Under the pieces are notes generated by a model, which was given only the letters and a program-made list of their open reading frames with translations, ran no database searches and was not told the DNA's origin. A stretch of 64,000 nt of DNA, taken from Hellea sp. (lineage in GTDB: Bacteria > Pseudomonadota > Alphaproteobacteria > Caulobacterales > Maricaulaceae). Location: the NCBI GenBank assembly GCA_020629545.1, contig JAHDDC010000011.1, positions 1 through 64,000 of the forward strand, read 5' to 3'. The position numbers were made by a program, and so were the translations under genes. Shown one piece after another: positions 25,653 through 35,820 of the stretch; the first letter of the stretch is position 1; each line of letters starts with the position of its first letter.

Positions 25653-26387
25653 ATGCTTAGCTCATCGCTTAAAGCGTGTACTATTTCACTACTCATTCCT
25701 ATCGGTCTTGCTATGCCTGCGAGCGCGCAAGACTCCAGCAACGATACAGATATCGAAACGCTGACGCCCAAAAAGCGCGTAGTTCGCGTTGTCGAGGCGG
25801 TGCCCTTATGGGTCCAGGCTGATCGATTGAGGGTTCGCGATAATCCCTATGCCGGCGATGTCGTTGGCATGCTCGAAATGGGGCAAAAAGTCAAAGTTCG
25901 AAAAGTTGTCGATAATTGGATACGCATCAGTGCCGACGGAAAACCCGAAAAATGGGTCAATCGCGATTTTCTTACCGACGCGCGGGTCACATGGTCTAAT
26001 TATGGGTTTTCGCAGCGTGGCTCCCGCAGCTTGGCGGATGCGCCCTATGATATCAGCCTAAAACGGATCAAGATTAAAGGCGTCAAGGATGTAAAAATCT
26101 ATGCCGCAAACATGAAAGCCGAAGGCGACGGTCAAAAATCAATCATTACACGTCATGAATTCCGCTCCGGCCCATATTATGAAAAACGCAGAGTTCAATG
26201 CGCCGATGAGAAAGCCAGTCATGTTAAGGTCCTCGGTGAAGGCTATACGATCATGATGATGGATGCGGACCCCCGAAATCATGATAATGCCTCTACGCTT
26301 GGACCCGAAAGTGCCATAGATCGTGCGGATCTTAGCGCGGTGAACAAAGCCATCGCAGCCTTTACTTGCCGGACTAAAAAGCTTTAA
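25653..26387 (+). CDS. Secreted SH3-domain protein
   Basis: 244 residues with a Sec signal peptide ending PASAQ (cleavage near 26). Residues about 45-110 form a bacterial SH3 domain: LWVQADRLRVRDNPYAGDVV and NWIRISADGKPEKWVNRDFL. The rest is unrecognised, with two cysteines (in RVQCADEK and AFTCRTKK) that may form a disulphide. SH3b domains usually bind peptidoglycan or mediate envelope contacts. A strong AAAGGAGG precedes the ATG. GAATC (25569-25573) and TTAA motifs lie upstream. Confidence 0.75.
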   Translation: MLSSSLKACTISLLIPIGLAMPASAQDSSNDTDIETLTPKKRVVRVVEAVPLWVQADRLRVRDNPYAGDVVGMLEMGQKVKVRKVVDNWIRISADGKPEKWVNRDFLTDARVTWSNYGFSQRGSRSLADAPYDISLKRIKIKGVKDVKIYAANMKAEGDGQKSIITRHEFRSGPYYEKRRVQCADEKASHVKVLGEGYTIMMMDADPRNHDNASTLGPESAIDRADLSAVNKAIAAFTCRTKKL

Positions 26388-26397
26388 CATTGCCGCC

Positions 26398-26856
26398 ATG
26401 CGGCATTCTATAATACTCACCGGGACGACCGCACTGGTCGTTCTTTTATCGTGTAAAGCACAACCATCGCCCGCGGAGCTATGCGAAGACACCATTCAAA
26501 GCTACGGCGTCTTCCGCGACGACCCTGATCAGGCTAGGCCATATGCAGAACTCTTTACACCTGACGGGTCTTTCGCACTTGGCGGAAATGTGACGACAGG
26601 GCACGAGGCCTTGATGGCGCGGCATAAAGAGTCCCATGAAAATCAGCGCTGGCAACACATAATGTCTGCCCCCGTTATCTCAATCCAGGATGAGCGGATA
26701 ATCGCTGTTACGCAGGTTTCCGTAAAGACCGGCCCCAAACTGGGCGAAATGGACACCATCATAATAGGCCAATATCAGGACGAGTTCCAGATTGTATCAG
26801 GATCTTGCAGGATAAAATCCCGCAAAACCTCTGTGATTTCGAGAGATAGTCTTTAG
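26398..26856 (+). CDS. SnoaL/NTF2-like lipoprotein
   Basis: 152 residues. A short hydrophobic leader ends in VVLLSC, a good lipobox (Cys about 19). The rest resembles a SnoaL/NTF2 cone fold: ELCEDTIQSYGVFRDD, YAELFTPDGSFALGGN, GHEALMARH and the beta-rich end. Members are enzymes or ligand-binding proteins; no catalytic assignment is possible. It begins 10 bp after the SH3 gene and is probably in its operon. Confidence 0.72.
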   Translation: MRHSIILTGTTALVVLLSCKAQPSPAELCEDTIQSYGVFRDDPDQARPYAELFTPDGSFALGGNVTTGHEALMARHKESHENQRWQHIMSAPVISIQDERIIAVTQVSVKTGPKLGEMDTIIIGQYQDEFQIVSGSCRIKSRKTSVISRDSL

Positions 26857-26996
26857 TCTTTATGGGTCGCAACGCGGTCCAGTAAATCCAGTTCGCGTTG
26901 ATATCGCGCCGCACGTAAAAATAGCCACAATATTACAAAACCTAGAATTGCCAGTTCATATTGGGTATCTTGTGTTAATGTTGGCTGTATGCCCAC
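26853..26996 (-). CDS. Possible small single-pass membrane protein (47 aa)
   Basis: A short open frame from GTG at 26996 reads a 47-residue protein with one membrane segment (ELAILGFVILWLFL) followed by a charged tail (RAARYQRELDLLDR). It resembles CcmD-like or other small inner-membrane peptides in design only. It lies 81 bp downstream of the PBP gene on the same strand and overlaps the convergent lipoprotein stop codon. The Shine-Dalgarno match (AGGAC) is weak. It may be chance. Confidence 0.33.
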   Translation of the reverse strand: MGIQPTLTQDTQYELAILGFVILWLFLRAARYQRELDLLDRVATHKD

Positions 26997-27077
26997 TTGC
27001 GGTCCTAAAACTGTCCTTGTTATAAAAGATAGTCATTGGCAAGCGGGATTTCTTACAGTTTATTTTAAAAAATCGAT

Positions 27078-28958
27078 TTACTCGAGTGATGTCTCCGCAG
27101 CGTTCAGGAGCACATTCATATTATCTTCCGTATTGGCGCGGATTGCCGGATCAGAAACAGGTAGTCGACGGTTCGGAAGCGTAGATACGATATCTTTCAT
27201 CATATCTTTCCAAATTTGCGCCGGAATCGAACCGCCGGTTACTTTCGCCATTGGGCTATTATCATCCGCCCCGACCCAAACGCCGGTGACGAGGTCCGGC
27301 ACATAACCTACAAACCAAGCGTCACGATAATCATTGGTTGTTCCTGTTTTTCCGGCAACGTCACGCCCGGTTATGCGGGCCCGGCGTCCCGTTCCAAGAT
27401 CGACGGTGGTTTTAAGCACCCGATTGATATGGCGCAGATCTTTGGATGCAACGACCCGTTCTCTGGGTGTCCGTTGATGATAGTAAAGCGGAGTGCCTTC
27501 TGCGGTTGATATCGATAAAATTCCAAATGGTTCGACCTTATCACCCCAATTTGCGAAAGGCAGATAGGCTGCGGTCAAAGCCAGCGGATTTGTTGTTTGT
27601 GATCCCAGAGGAAGACTTCGGAGAGCTTCCAGGTTCTCAAGTCCATGTGCTGCCGCTGTTTCTATAACGCGATTACGGCCTGTTTCCTCGGACAGTTTTA
27701 CGGCGATTGTATTGATAGATTGAGCAATCGCCTCTTCCAAAGTCATCTCACCTTTAAACTTTTCGGTAAAGTTTCGCGGCTCCCAATCTCCGATCTCAAC
27801 AGTTTCATCAACACGCCTATCCCATGGAGTTAGACCCGCATTAAACGCAGCCAGATATACAAATGGTTTAAAGGCAGATCCCGGCTGCCGATCAGCCTGA
27901 ACGGCACGGTTAAATTCACTACCATTATAAGATGACCCGCCGACCATGACGCGAACACCCCCATCACCGGCGATCGTTACGACAGCGACTTCTGTGGCGT
28001 TACGATCCGGGTTGAGGTTTTTAAGTGCTGCCGCTTCGGCCCTATCCTGCATGGATTTATCCAGTGTCGTGCGAACAACGATATCCTTCATTGGCGTACC
28101 GATAACAGACTCAATATCAGCCCAAACCCAATCGGCGAAATAGTAGGCGCTGCTTTTATCTTTAGGACGATAGACCGTTATTGTCGCCTTGGCTTCCGCT
28201 TCGAGACGGGCTTGATCAATTATGCCTTGATCCCGCATGAGCCCCAGCACGGTTTCACTCCTGTTCGCAGCCCCCTCGGGATCACTGACCGGATTATACC
28301 GATTGGGCGCTTTGAGCATTCCGATGAGAAGCGCGGCCTCGGCCATGGTCAGATTAGCTGCTGATTTTTGAAAATAGTGATCGCTCGCCGCCTCAAGCCC
28401 CCAAGTTCCGCCCCCAAAATAAACCTTGTTGAGATATTTTTCGAGAATTTCATCCTTGGAGAAAGAGCGCTCAATCCAAAGGGCCAGCATCATTTCCTGG
28501 CATTTGCGTTTAAGCGTTTTATCGGGGGTCAGGAAGACGTTCTTAGCAAGCTGCTGCGGAAGGGTGGAGCCGCCTTCTCGCACATAGCCTGCACGGAAAT
28601 TGCGATACATAGCACGAGTGAGGCCAATCGGGTCCAGTCCAGGATGATAGGCATAGCGTCGGTCTTCCGTAGCAATCAGCGCCTGCGGGATATATTCTGG
28701 CAGCTCTGACAACTTTACAGGCGCGGCGTCAATCGCCCCTTTGACGGCTATATGTTTGCCATGACGATCCAGAAACTGAACACTCGGCGGACGACTGGTT
28801 TCCCAAAAGGTCGCAACAGAGGGTAGATCCTCCGCAGAGCGCGCAAAAAAACTGGCCAGGCTCATAGACACCCAGTAACCCCCGATCAGTCCCGCTAAAA
28901 GCGAGAGCCTTGCGCCGGTTTTCAGGCGTGTCCTCAGGGATTTTTCAGCTTGGCTCAT
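27078..28958 (-). CDS. Class A penicillin-binding protein (glycosyltransferase/transpeptidase)
   Basis: 626 residues, a bifunctional peptidoglycan synthase. It has an N-terminal membrane anchor (about 16-36), a GT51 domain with ATEDRRYAYHPGLDP and GGSTLPQQLAKN, and a transpeptidase domain with SxxK as SAFK in PGSAFKPF, SxN as SIN in AQSINT and KTG as GKTGTTND. It is shorter than E. coli PBP1a (850), as the OB-like insert is missing, which is normal for small alphaproteobacterial PBP1a/1C-like enzymes. A perfect 11-bp inverted repeat lies in its leader. Confidence 0.92.
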   Translation of the reverse strand: MSQAEKSLRTRLKTGARLSLLAGLIGGYWVSMSLASFFARSAEDLPSVATFWETSRPPSVQFLDRHGKHIAVKGAIDAAPVKLSELPEYIPQALIATEDRRYAYHPGLDPIGLTRAMYRNFRAGYVREGGSTLPQQLAKNVFLTPDKTLKRKCQEMMLALWIERSFSKDEILEKYLNKVYFGGGTWGLEAASDHYFQKSAANLTMAEAALLIGMLKAPNRYNPVSDPEGAANRSETVLGLMRDQGIIDQARLEAEAKATITVYRPKDKSSAYYFADWVWADIESVIGTPMKDIVVRTTLDKSMQDRAEAAALKNLNPDRNATEVAVVTIAGDGGVRVMVGGSSYNGSEFNRAVQADRQPGSAFKPFVYLAAFNAGLTPWDRRVDETVEIGDWEPRNFTEKFKGEMTLEEAIAQSINTIAVKLSEETGRNRVIETAAAHGLENLEALRSLPLGSQTTNPLALTAAYLPFANWGDKVEPFGILSISTAEGTPLYYHQRTPRERVVASKDLRHINRVLKTTVDLGTGRRARITGRDVAGKTGTTNDYRDAWFVGYVPDLVTGVWVGADDNSPMAKVTGGSIPAQIWKDMMKDIVSTLPNRRLPVSDPAIRANTEDNMNVLLNAAETSLE

Positions 28959-28975
28959 AGGCAGTCAGGGCGCAG

Positions 28976-29001
28976 ACAGGGTTAACGCGGGTTAACCCTG
29001 T
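28976..29001. promoter_or_regulatory. 11-bp inverted repeat with two GTTAAC sites in the PBP leader
   Basis: ACAGGGTTAAC-GCGG-GTTAACCCTGT is perfect. It starts 18 bp upstream of the PBP start codon and lies between it and the antiporter stop. It contains TTAA-N6-TTAA, one base off the CtrA spacing of seven. It may be an operator, or an RNA hairpin in the ribosome-binding region. No T-tract follows on the minus strand, so a terminator is unlikely. Confidence 0.45.
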
Positions 29002-29039
29002 TGATGCGCCAAATTGATTAAGCTGCCGTAAAAATCGCC

Positions 29040-30935
29040 TTATTTCGAAGCTTTAAGCTCAGACCTATCTTTGACGGGTCCGAAGGTCAAAACCGCGCCT
29101 TTTTCTATTTTTGATCCTTGGCCGGGCTGAACAAACTCAAGACCAGTATCGCGTTTCACCAGCATGAGATCGACGTCCTCGCCGCGCTCTTCCATGAGGT
29201 TTTCAATCGGATATTCCTCTGACACATTGGTTGTTTTAAAGCGCCATCCGCTCCACCAGTCTCGGGTTAGAGCATCAAAGCTTCGGCCTCTTGATGACAA
29301 TGTACGTCCGCGAGAGGTAAAGGCGATTGTATCGGCGTCATTATCCTCTTTATCCTGGCCTGAGACCTGGAATACTCTGTGACGTCCAAGCTCGGGTGCA
29401 AATTCAACACAGACCAAAGCATTATAAGCATCATTGGGGGTCGCCGCGATCAAGTAATTAAAAGCGGAGTGATCAAGCCGGTAGTCAGCATTTTCTGATA
29501 AGACCTCACCATAGAATGTTGAAAAGCCTTCGAGGCGCGCGCCGCGAAGACGCCGCCAATTCGTATCAGCCACCAAGACACCAACACCCATTTCCTTTAG
29601 CGCCTTAGCGAGGCCCAAAGACCAAGGATTGGCGCCAACGATCAAGACACCGTCACCATGTTTGGACGATAATCCCAAGGCCTTTGACATTGGACCGATA
29701 GCAAATCCCGCAAATAGAACTGTTGCGAAAACCAGCGCAAAAGCGAGCGGTACAAATTGTTGACCTTCTGGGCGTCCTAGGGCCTGAAGCTCTGCCGCAA
29801 AAAGACCTGCAACGGCCACGGCTACAACACCGCGCGGCGCAATGAATGAAAGAAGTACGCTTTCGCGCCAGGTAATACCCGACCATAAAGTAGAAATCAT
29901 AACCGCAATCGGTCTGACCAATAACATCATTGCCAATACAAATCCGATAATACGGAAAGAGAAGAAGTCCTTGAGAACCTCAGGCGTTAAGGTCGCGGTC
30001 AAGACAACGAAGACACCGGAGACCAGCATGATGGCAATCGTTTCTTTAAAGCGGCGCATTTCGACCATTGAGGCAAATTTCGTATTGGCCATAGTCATAC
30101 CTAAGGCCGTTACGGCTAGAAGGCCGGTTTCTTCGGCCATTGTATTGGCGAGAACATAAATCGCCAGGACCCAGGCGAGAACGACGGGGGCCTTGAGATA
30201 TTCCGGAATGTGGCCTTTTCTAAACGCCCAGGCGAGACCATACCCGGATATAATACCCACAACCGTCCCGAGTACGGCTGCAAAAATCAACTTACCGAAA
30301 ACCAGGACCATATTCGCTTCTTGCATACTGAAACGAATGAATTCATAGCCGCCAACCGCAAATAATGCCCCAACAGGGTCATTCACTATGCCTTCCCATT
30401 TGAGAACATTGGCTGGCCTTGATTTCAAATGGGCCTGACGCAATAGCGGCATAATCACTGTCGGACCCGTAACAACAAATAATCCGCCAACCATGGCTGC
30501 GATATCCCAGGGTAAGCCGACAATCTTATGGGCCGCCAGCGTTCCCAAGCCCCAAGCAATGGGACCAGCTATCAAAACCATTCGTCCAACGGCGTGGGTA
30601 GCATCCCCAAGATCCTTAAACCGGAGCGTCATTCCGCCTTCAAACAGAATGATCGCAACAGCGATGCCGATCATAGGTCTGTAAACGTCACCGAAATCAT
30701 CGACCGGATTGAGGTGGAACATCGTCAAGAGGTTTTCGAGAGGCGCCCAAAGATTAAATCCAAGAATCCAGCCAACCAAAGGACCAAAAATCAATCCTGC
30801 AATCGCCATCAGAACGATGGCTGGGCGCTGAAGACGCCAAGCCAGCCATTGTGCACCAATTCCTAACGCACCTATCAGGGCGATTTTGAACGGAAGCATG
30901 TTAACGACATGATGCGCGGTGTCAGCGGCAGCCAT
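29040..30935 (-). CDS. CPA-type Na+(K+)/H+ antiporter with C-terminal TrkA-N-like domain
   Basis: 631 residues. About 12-13 membrane segments (residues 10-425) form the Na+/H+ exchanger domain, with FEGGMTLRFKDL, GPTVIMPLLRQ and IVNDPVGALFAVGG as conserved CPA1 stretches including the acidic ND site. The soluble C terminus starts with a Rossmann-like GDGVLIVGANPWSLGLAK and a TrkA-C-like end. It exchanges monovalent cations for protons in the inner membrane and resembles YbaL/NhaP2-type exchangers. The nearest upstream gene is 38 bp away. Confidence 0.88.
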   Translation of the reverse strand: MAAADTAHHVVNMLPFKIALIGALGIGAQWLAWRLQRPAIVLMAIAGLIFGPLVGWILGFNLWAPLENLLTMFHLNPVDDFGDVYRPMIGIAVAIILFEGGMTLRFKDLGDATHAVGRMVLIAGPIAWGLGTLAAHKIVGLPWDIAAMVGGLFVVTGPTVIMPLLRQAHLKSRPANVLKWEGIVNDPVGALFAVGGYEFIRFSMQEANMVLVFGKLIFAAVLGTVVGIISGYGLAWAFRKGHIPEYLKAPVVLAWVLAIYVLANTMAEETGLLAVTALGMTMANTKFASMVEMRRFKETIAIMLVSGVFVVLTATLTPEVLKDFFSFRIIGFVLAMMLLVRPIAVMISTLWSGITWRESVLLSFIAPRGVVAVAVAGLFAAELQALGRPEGQQFVPLAFALVFATVLFAGFAIGPMSKALGLSSKHGDGVLIVGANPWSLGLAKALKEMGVGVLVADTNWRRLRGARLEGFSTFYGEVLSENADYRLDHSAFNYLIAATPNDAYNALVCVEFAPELGRHRVFQVSGQDKEDNDADTIAFTSRGRTLSSRGRSFDALTRDWWSGWRFKTTNVSEEYPIENLMEERGEDVDLMLVKRDTGLEFVQPGQGSKIEKGAVLTFGPVKDRSELKASK

Positions 30936-30973
30936 AAATATCCTTTAATGTTTTCGAGAGTTTAGAAGCTCTA

Positions 30974-31489
30974 CTAATCTTCGATACGCTGGATATCAAA
31001 TCCAATATCACTTGAGCCATATTGGCCTTCATCATAATTTCGTACACGATCTGTGAACCAGTGATGAAGATGTTGATACAAGCTTTCATTGATATGCTTT
31101 AACGTCTCTTCTGAAAGCGGAAGCGCTGCCTCATAAGTATGAGAGTCTTCGACCTGCACATACATTGTATCGCCTTCTTTGCGACAGGTGATGACAAGGC
31201 GCATGTAATCACCTTTGCCTGAAATATTGACAGCAAGGCCGAAACTGATCGGTTCCAAAGGTAGAAACCCCTTTCCGGAAACGGAAAAGGCGGCTGATCT
31301 ATAATTTTGGGCCATGAACGGGCCTTGCGGCGGAACCAAAAATACACATTCCTCGCTATTATCCAGATAAGCGCAGAGCGAATTACGGATTTGTTCAGCG
31401 ACCGATCTGATTTGAGCATAATTATCAAAACTGCGCTCGCCATAAATTTCGGCAGCTTTGGCCAGTTTTTCCAGTCGACTCTCTTTCAT
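30974..31489 (-). CDS. Hypothetical cytosolic protein
   Basis: 171 residues, unrecognised. There is no membrane segment or signal peptide. The N terminus is helical and charged (KESRLEKLAKAAEIYGERSFDN), followed by alternating beta-rich sequence (CVFLVPPQGPF, ISFGLAVNIS, MRLVITCRKEGDTMYVQVED) and a helical, His-rich end (HINESLYQHLHHWFTDRV). It precedes the antiporter on the same strand by 38 bp and may be co-transcribed. It may be conserved in the order, but I cannot name a family. Confidence 0.6.
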   Translation of the reverse strand: MKESRLEKLAKAAEIYGERSFDNYAQIRSVAEQIRNSLCAYLDNSEECVFLVPPQGPFMAQNYRSAAFSVSGKGFLPLEPISFGLAVNISGKGDYMRLVITCRKEGDTMYVQVEDSHTYEAALPLSEETLKHINESLYQHLHHWFTDRVRNYDEGQYGSSDIGFDIQRIED

Positions 31490-31654
31490 CGGAACATCCC
31501 CATCTTGAGGCGCCGTTATAACAGTTGATACGACCTGACCAAGTCCTAAATCAGAATTTTTCAGTTCTATCTTAACCCTTACACAAGGCGTTGACGTCTA
31601 TCGTCTTATTATTCAAACAAAGACAAGGCGAATTAGGGGTGATTCGCAAAAGAT

Positions 31655-32995
31655 TTGAGTAAGGGGATTACGGCAATTCAGGATTTTCTTGAAATCGTCG
31701 ATCGACTATTGTCATCCGATTGGGGACGATTAGGTGTCGTTGTTACGCTTGCCTGCCTGTTCTGTTTTTTGATTGTAAGAGTGATTTCGGCAAGCCGTCG
31801 GCGAAAACGCAGTCATTCCAGTCCGGAAAACCCTGTTGTGGAACCCGTCAGTCTTGTCCCGCCGGCGTCTATCTTTCCAGAAGCGAAAACTAACGTCGAC
31901 CGATATATTGACGATATCATTCGGGTCTCCAAGACAGTCGCAGTTACAGCGACGTGCAGAGACGTTCGTGGGCAACAGAAAGATATTTTGCGTAGCGCTG
32001 GAAAAGCCAAATTGGCATTGGAAAATTTCGCTGTAATGGCTCGTCTTAATGACGGCAGCCTTAAGCCTGATCTGCATGCCCGTAACTTCAAAAATTCGGT
32101 AAAGGCGATCATTACCAAATGGGAATCCCATCTGTCCTCAGACCAAGTCCAGCTTACTTTTCACTTAGATCCAAAACTTCCAGATAGCATATTTACGGAT
32201 CACGACATTCTCGACTTATGCCTTAATAATTTCCTTTTCCATGCAACCCAATCGACGAGAAAGGGCCGTATACATCTTCATATTACCGGTAAAGAAAACT
32301 CAAACGAGGAATGGAGCCTAAATATCATCTGTGCGGATACAGGAGACGGGCTGACGGACGCCCAGTTGACGGATATTTTAGAAATCGAACAAGTGCATAA
32401 TCCGAAAACCTATGACGAGCATCTTGGTTATAAGATGGCTGCCCTACTTCAAAAAACAATGAAGGGTAAATTCGAAATTTTTTCTAATCATGGCAAGGGA
32501 ACTGAAGCCGCTATCGTCTATCCGGTCCGCGCCGCAAATATTTTTAAACCGGATACCAACGGAGTCGAAAAAACACCCGAATTTAGACGCCTTAACAAGA
32601 AGCGGATTTTGATTGTTGAGGACGATCTATCAAGTCAGAGTGTGTTAAAGTCATTTCTTGAGCCCGCAGGTTGCGAGGTCTTTTGTATTTCAGATGGCGA
32701 CCAGGCCATTGAAACCCTGACGACACAATCCGCTTTTGATTTAATTTTTATGGATATCCGTATGAATCGTTTGGACGGGATTGAAACCACCAAAGCTATA
32801 CGCAGATCTGAAGAGAATTTCTCAAAAGTTCCCATAATCGCGATAACGGCTGACACATCGCCCGAAACAAATGCATTGGCCATGATCGCCGGAGTCGATT
32901 TATTCCTGACAAAACCTGTCAACGCTAAAGGCTTATTTGACGGAATTAGTTTCGTCTTGGACTTGCAGTCCGAAATTCAAGCTGTTGCCGTTTAG
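31655..32995 (+). CDS. Membrane-anchored HATPase-REC protein lacking an obvious phosphoacceptor His
   Basis: 446 residues. One membrane helix (about 26-45), a linker, a region where a DHp helix pair should be (about 80-150), a HATPase_c domain with LNNFLFHATQ (N box), ICADTGDGLTD (G1) and NHGKGTEAAIVYPV (G2), then a receiver with VEDD, MDIRM (phospho-Asp), ITADT and LTKPV. The DHp region contains no SHELRTPL-like motif. Hence it may be a pseudokinase-type hybrid or take phosphate from a partner. TTG at 31655 is the start; AGGGG lies 15 bases upstream, which is long, so the exact start is uncertain. Confidence 0.78.
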   Translation: MSKGITAIQDFLEIVDRLLSSDWGRLGVVVTLACLFCFLIVRVISASRRRKRSHSSPENPVVEPVSLVPPASIFPEAKTNVDRYIDDIIRVSKTVAVTATCRDVRGQQKDILRSAGKAKLALENFAVMARLNDGSLKPDLHARNFKNSVKAIITKWESHLSSDQVQLTFHLDPKLPDSIFTDHDILDLCLNNFLFHATQSTRKGRIHLHITGKENSNEEWSLNIICADTGDGLTDAQLTDILEIEQVHNPKTYDEHLGYKMAALLQKTMKGKFEIFSNHGKGTEAAIVYPVRAANIFKPDTNGVEKTPEFRRLNKKRILIVEDDLSSQSVLKSFLEPAGCEVFCISDGDQAIETLTTQSAFDLIFMDIRMNRLDGIETTKAIRRSEENFSKVPIIAITADTSPETNALAMIAGVDLFLTKPVNAKGLFDGISFVLDLQSEIQAVAV

Positions 32996-33264
32996 ATAGT
33001 TGAAGCCAACCCTGCAATTGAACCAGTTATATTTCTCTGGATCCAGGGCAAAGTAAAGCGATCGTCGCCGCTCTTATCTGAGCGTGTCAACAACCATAAC
33101 CTTGCCTGCTTACAGGATTGGCTTAAGTTTGCATCTCTGATGCAGTGAGGTTCCCTATTCCCCTTATTATTTGGGAAAGGATAAACTACGGGATAATGAT
33201 TAATTTCTAGCTCAGATTTTTGGTTACCAGCGGGTAAATCACTGGCAACCCATACATTGCCAGC

Positions 33265-35775
33265 CTAATCGAGCGTTCGGTCCACATACTCAACGGTGAA
33301 GCATTCGATCTGGTCACCTTTACGGATGTCTTCATATTTCTCAAATGCCATACCGCATTCCATTCCGGCTTGGACCTTATCCACTTCGTCCTTGAAGCGT
33401 TTAAGGGTTCGCAGCATACCTTCGTGAATAACAACGTTGTCCCGAAGCAATCTCACACCACAGGCCCGTTCGACACGCCCTTCTGTTATACGGCAACCGG
33501 CAACCTTGCCGACTTTAGAAATATTGAAGACCTCGAGGATTTCGGCGTAACCGATAAATGTCTCGCGGCGCTCAGGCTGTAACATGCCTTGCAGCACGCC
33601 CTTCACATCATCCAATAATGCATAGATAATTGAATAATAACGGATCTCTACGCCTTCTTTCTCGGCAAGATCTTTAGCTTGACGATTAGGACGAACATTA
33701 AATGCCAGGATTGGAGCCTGCGAAGACTTGGCCAGCATAACATCAGATTCACTGATGGCACCCACGCCGCCGTGAATAACCCGCGCTTTCACCTCATCAT
33801 TGCCCGCGCCTTCAACGGATGATTTGATGGCTTCAACAGATCCCTGAACATCGGCTTTAACCAATACAGGCATTTCGCTGACTTCCTTGCCCTTGAGCTT
33901 GGCCATCATTTGTTCCATCGACGCCATTGCTGTTGGCTTGCTCACCGCATCTTGTTTGGCTTTGCGGACACGATATTCAGTGATTTCCCGCGCTTTGGCT
34001 TCACTATCAACCACGGCAAATGGCTCACCCGGCGCTGCGGCGCCGTCAAATCCCATAACGGCAACAGGAACGGATGGACCGGCAGCCTTAAGCTGCGCAT
34101 TGCGTTCATCCATCATCGCTTTGACTTTACCCCAATATTGACCGGCCACGACGATATCGCCGCGTTTCAGCGTTCCACGCTTGACCAATAGAGTTGCGAC
34201 CGGGCCGCGGCCTTTCTCAATCTTAGACTCAATGACAAGTCCATCGGCATTGCGATCCGGATTGGCCTTGAGGTCCATAAGTTCCGCCTGCAAGCTTATC
34301 GCGTCGGCTAGATCATCAAGACCCGTCTTTTTGAGCGCGGAAACATGAACGGATTGCGTTTCACCGGACATCGATTCCGTTATGATTTCATATTGCAAGA
34401 GTTCTGTTTCGATTTTGCGGGCATCGGCCTCATAGGTGTCCATCTTATTGACAGCCACGATGATCGGCACGCCGGCCGCTTTTGCATGTTTAATAGATTC
34501 AATTGTTTGCGGTTTAACACCGTCATCCGCCGCTACGACCAAGATTACAATATCAACGGCTTCGGCGCCGCGGGATCGCATCGCTGAGAACGCAGCGTGA
34601 CCGGGCGTATCCAGAACCGTGATCGTATCTCCAGATTTGAGCTTAAGATTATACGCACCGATATGCTGCGTAATTCCACCGGCTTCTCCAGACGCAACGT
34701 CAGTTGATCTTAGAGCATCCAGTAAAGACGTCTTACCGTGATCGACATGCCCCATAATCGCAACGACCGGGGCCCGGCTTTTCAAGCTGCCTTCGTCATC
34801 AGGCGATACGGAAATGAAATCATCCTCGACGTCCGCTTCGGCAACACGTTTGACAACATGTCCGAAATCTTCAGCAATCAGCTGCGCCGTATCAGCGTCA
34901 AGCGGGTCATTGACCTTGGCCATCGTGCCCTGTTTCATCAGATATTTGATAACGTCTGATGTGCGCTCCGCCATCCGGTTCGCAAGTTCACCAACCGTGA
35001 TCACTTCTGGAATAGTCACATCGCGAGCAACTTTTAGCTTATCGCCGCCGCCGCGTTGCCGTTCCTTCTCACGTTCGCGCGCACGCTTAAGTGATGCAAG
35101 TGAGCGTTGCCGCTCATCATCACCAGATAATGCGCTGACAATCGTGAGCTTGCCTTTGCGTCGGCGATCTGAGGATTTTGATCCACTTTTGGCCTTGGGC
35201 CCGCCACCTGTACGTTGTTTTTTAATCCGTCCGCCAGCTTTTTCCAAAGCTGTACGCTCGTCTTTCTCTTCGTCTTCCGCGAGAATTTTCTGCGCAGCCG
35301 TTGGCGCGCGCCGAGCCGCTTCGGCTTCCTGTCTTTTCTGTTCAGCCTCTTCTTCAGCGATGCGGCGCAATTCGGCTTCTTCTTCGGCCTTTTTCTTGGC
35401 GACGAGCGCCTTGCGCTCTTCATCCATTCGGCGTTGGCGCTCATCCTCTTCGGCCTGACGCAGAGCTTCACGTTTTGATTGTTCCGCAGCGGCCGAATCA
35501 AGAGCCTGCTGTCGCTTTACATATTCCGATTTAGATAAACCCAGCTTGCGGGCTTTTTCGGCGACTTCGTCGACCGGGGCTTCAGGTTTTGGTTTTTTAA
35601 CCGGAGCCGGTTTTTCGGATTTTCCGGGGACGCCAATCAGACGCCGCTTCTTTTTCTCGACAACAACGGATTTTGACCGGCCACCGGAAATATTTTGGCG
35701 CACTACACCGGATCCTGACTTTTTCAGGCTTAGCGGCTTACGTGCGCCGGGGTTTTTATCGTTCGTATCGCTCAT
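33265..35775 (-). CDS. infB: Translation initiation factor IF-2
   Basis: 836 residues. A long charged, Glu/Arg/Lys-rich N-terminal domain (about 1-240) precedes the GTPase core with G1 GHVDHGKT, effector [11 protein letters not shown]3 [13 protein letters not shown]4 NKMD, and the C-terminal domains that bind fMet-tRNA. It brings initiator tRNA to the ribosome. It ends the minus-strand run rimP-nusA-ylxR-infB, the standard order. The repetitive N-terminal region creates long antisense frames that are not genes. Confidence 0.96.
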   Translation of the reverse strand: MSDTNDKNPGARKPLSLKKSGSGVVRQNISGGRSKSVVVEKKKRRLIGVPGKSEKPAPVKKPKPEAPVDEVAEKARKLGLSKSEYVKRQQALDSAAAEQSKREALRQAEEDERQRRMDEERKALVAKKKAEEEAELRRIAEEEAEQKRQEAEAARRAPTAAQKILAEDEEKDERTALEKAGGRIKKQRTGGGPKAKSGSKSSDRRRKGKLTIVSALSGDDERQRSLASLKRAREREKERQRGGGDKLKVARDVTIPEVITVGELANRMAERTSDVIKYLMKQGTMAKVNDPLDADTAQLIAEDFGHVVKRVAEADVEDDFISVSPDDEGSLKSRAPVVAIMGHVDHGKTSLLDALRSTDVASGEAGGITQHIGAYNLKLKSGDTITVLDTPGHAAFSAMRSRGAEAVDIVILVVAADDGVKPQTIESIKHAKAAGVPIIVAVNKMDTYEADARKIETELLQYEIITESMSGETQSVHVSALKKTGLDDLADAISLQAELMDLKANPDRNADGLVIESKIEKGRGPVATLLVKRGTLKRGDIVVAGQYWGKVKAMMDERNAQLKAAGPSVPVAVMGFDGAAAPGEPFAVVDSEAKAREITEYRVRKAKQDAVSKPTAMASMEQMMAKLKGKEVSEMPVLVKADVQGSVEAIKSSVEGAGNDEVKARVIHGGVGAISESDVMLAKSSQAPILAFNVRPNRQAKDLAEKEGVEIRYYSIIYALLDDVKGVLQGMLQPERRETFIGYAEILEVFNISKVGKVAGCRITEGRVERACGVRLLRDNVVIHEGMLRTLKRFKDEVDKVQAGMECGMAFEKYEDIRKGDQIECFTVEYVDRTLD

Positions 35776-35820
35776 TCGTTCTCACTTAAGCTCGTCTTCT
35801 TAACGGCTAACCTCTGACTT

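Noticed and set aside
33225-33260. GGTT-A-CCAG/CTGG-C-AACC inverted repeat after infB as its terminator
   Set aside because: The stem has a mismatch, a large loop, and is followed by A rather than T residues on the minus strand.
34814-35458. Long open frame on the plus strand inside infB (214 codons)
   Set aside because: It is antisense to the Glu/Arg/Ala-rich N-terminal region of IF-2, whose biased codons remove stop codons on the opposite strand. The product is Ser/Arg low-complexity with no ribosome-binding site.
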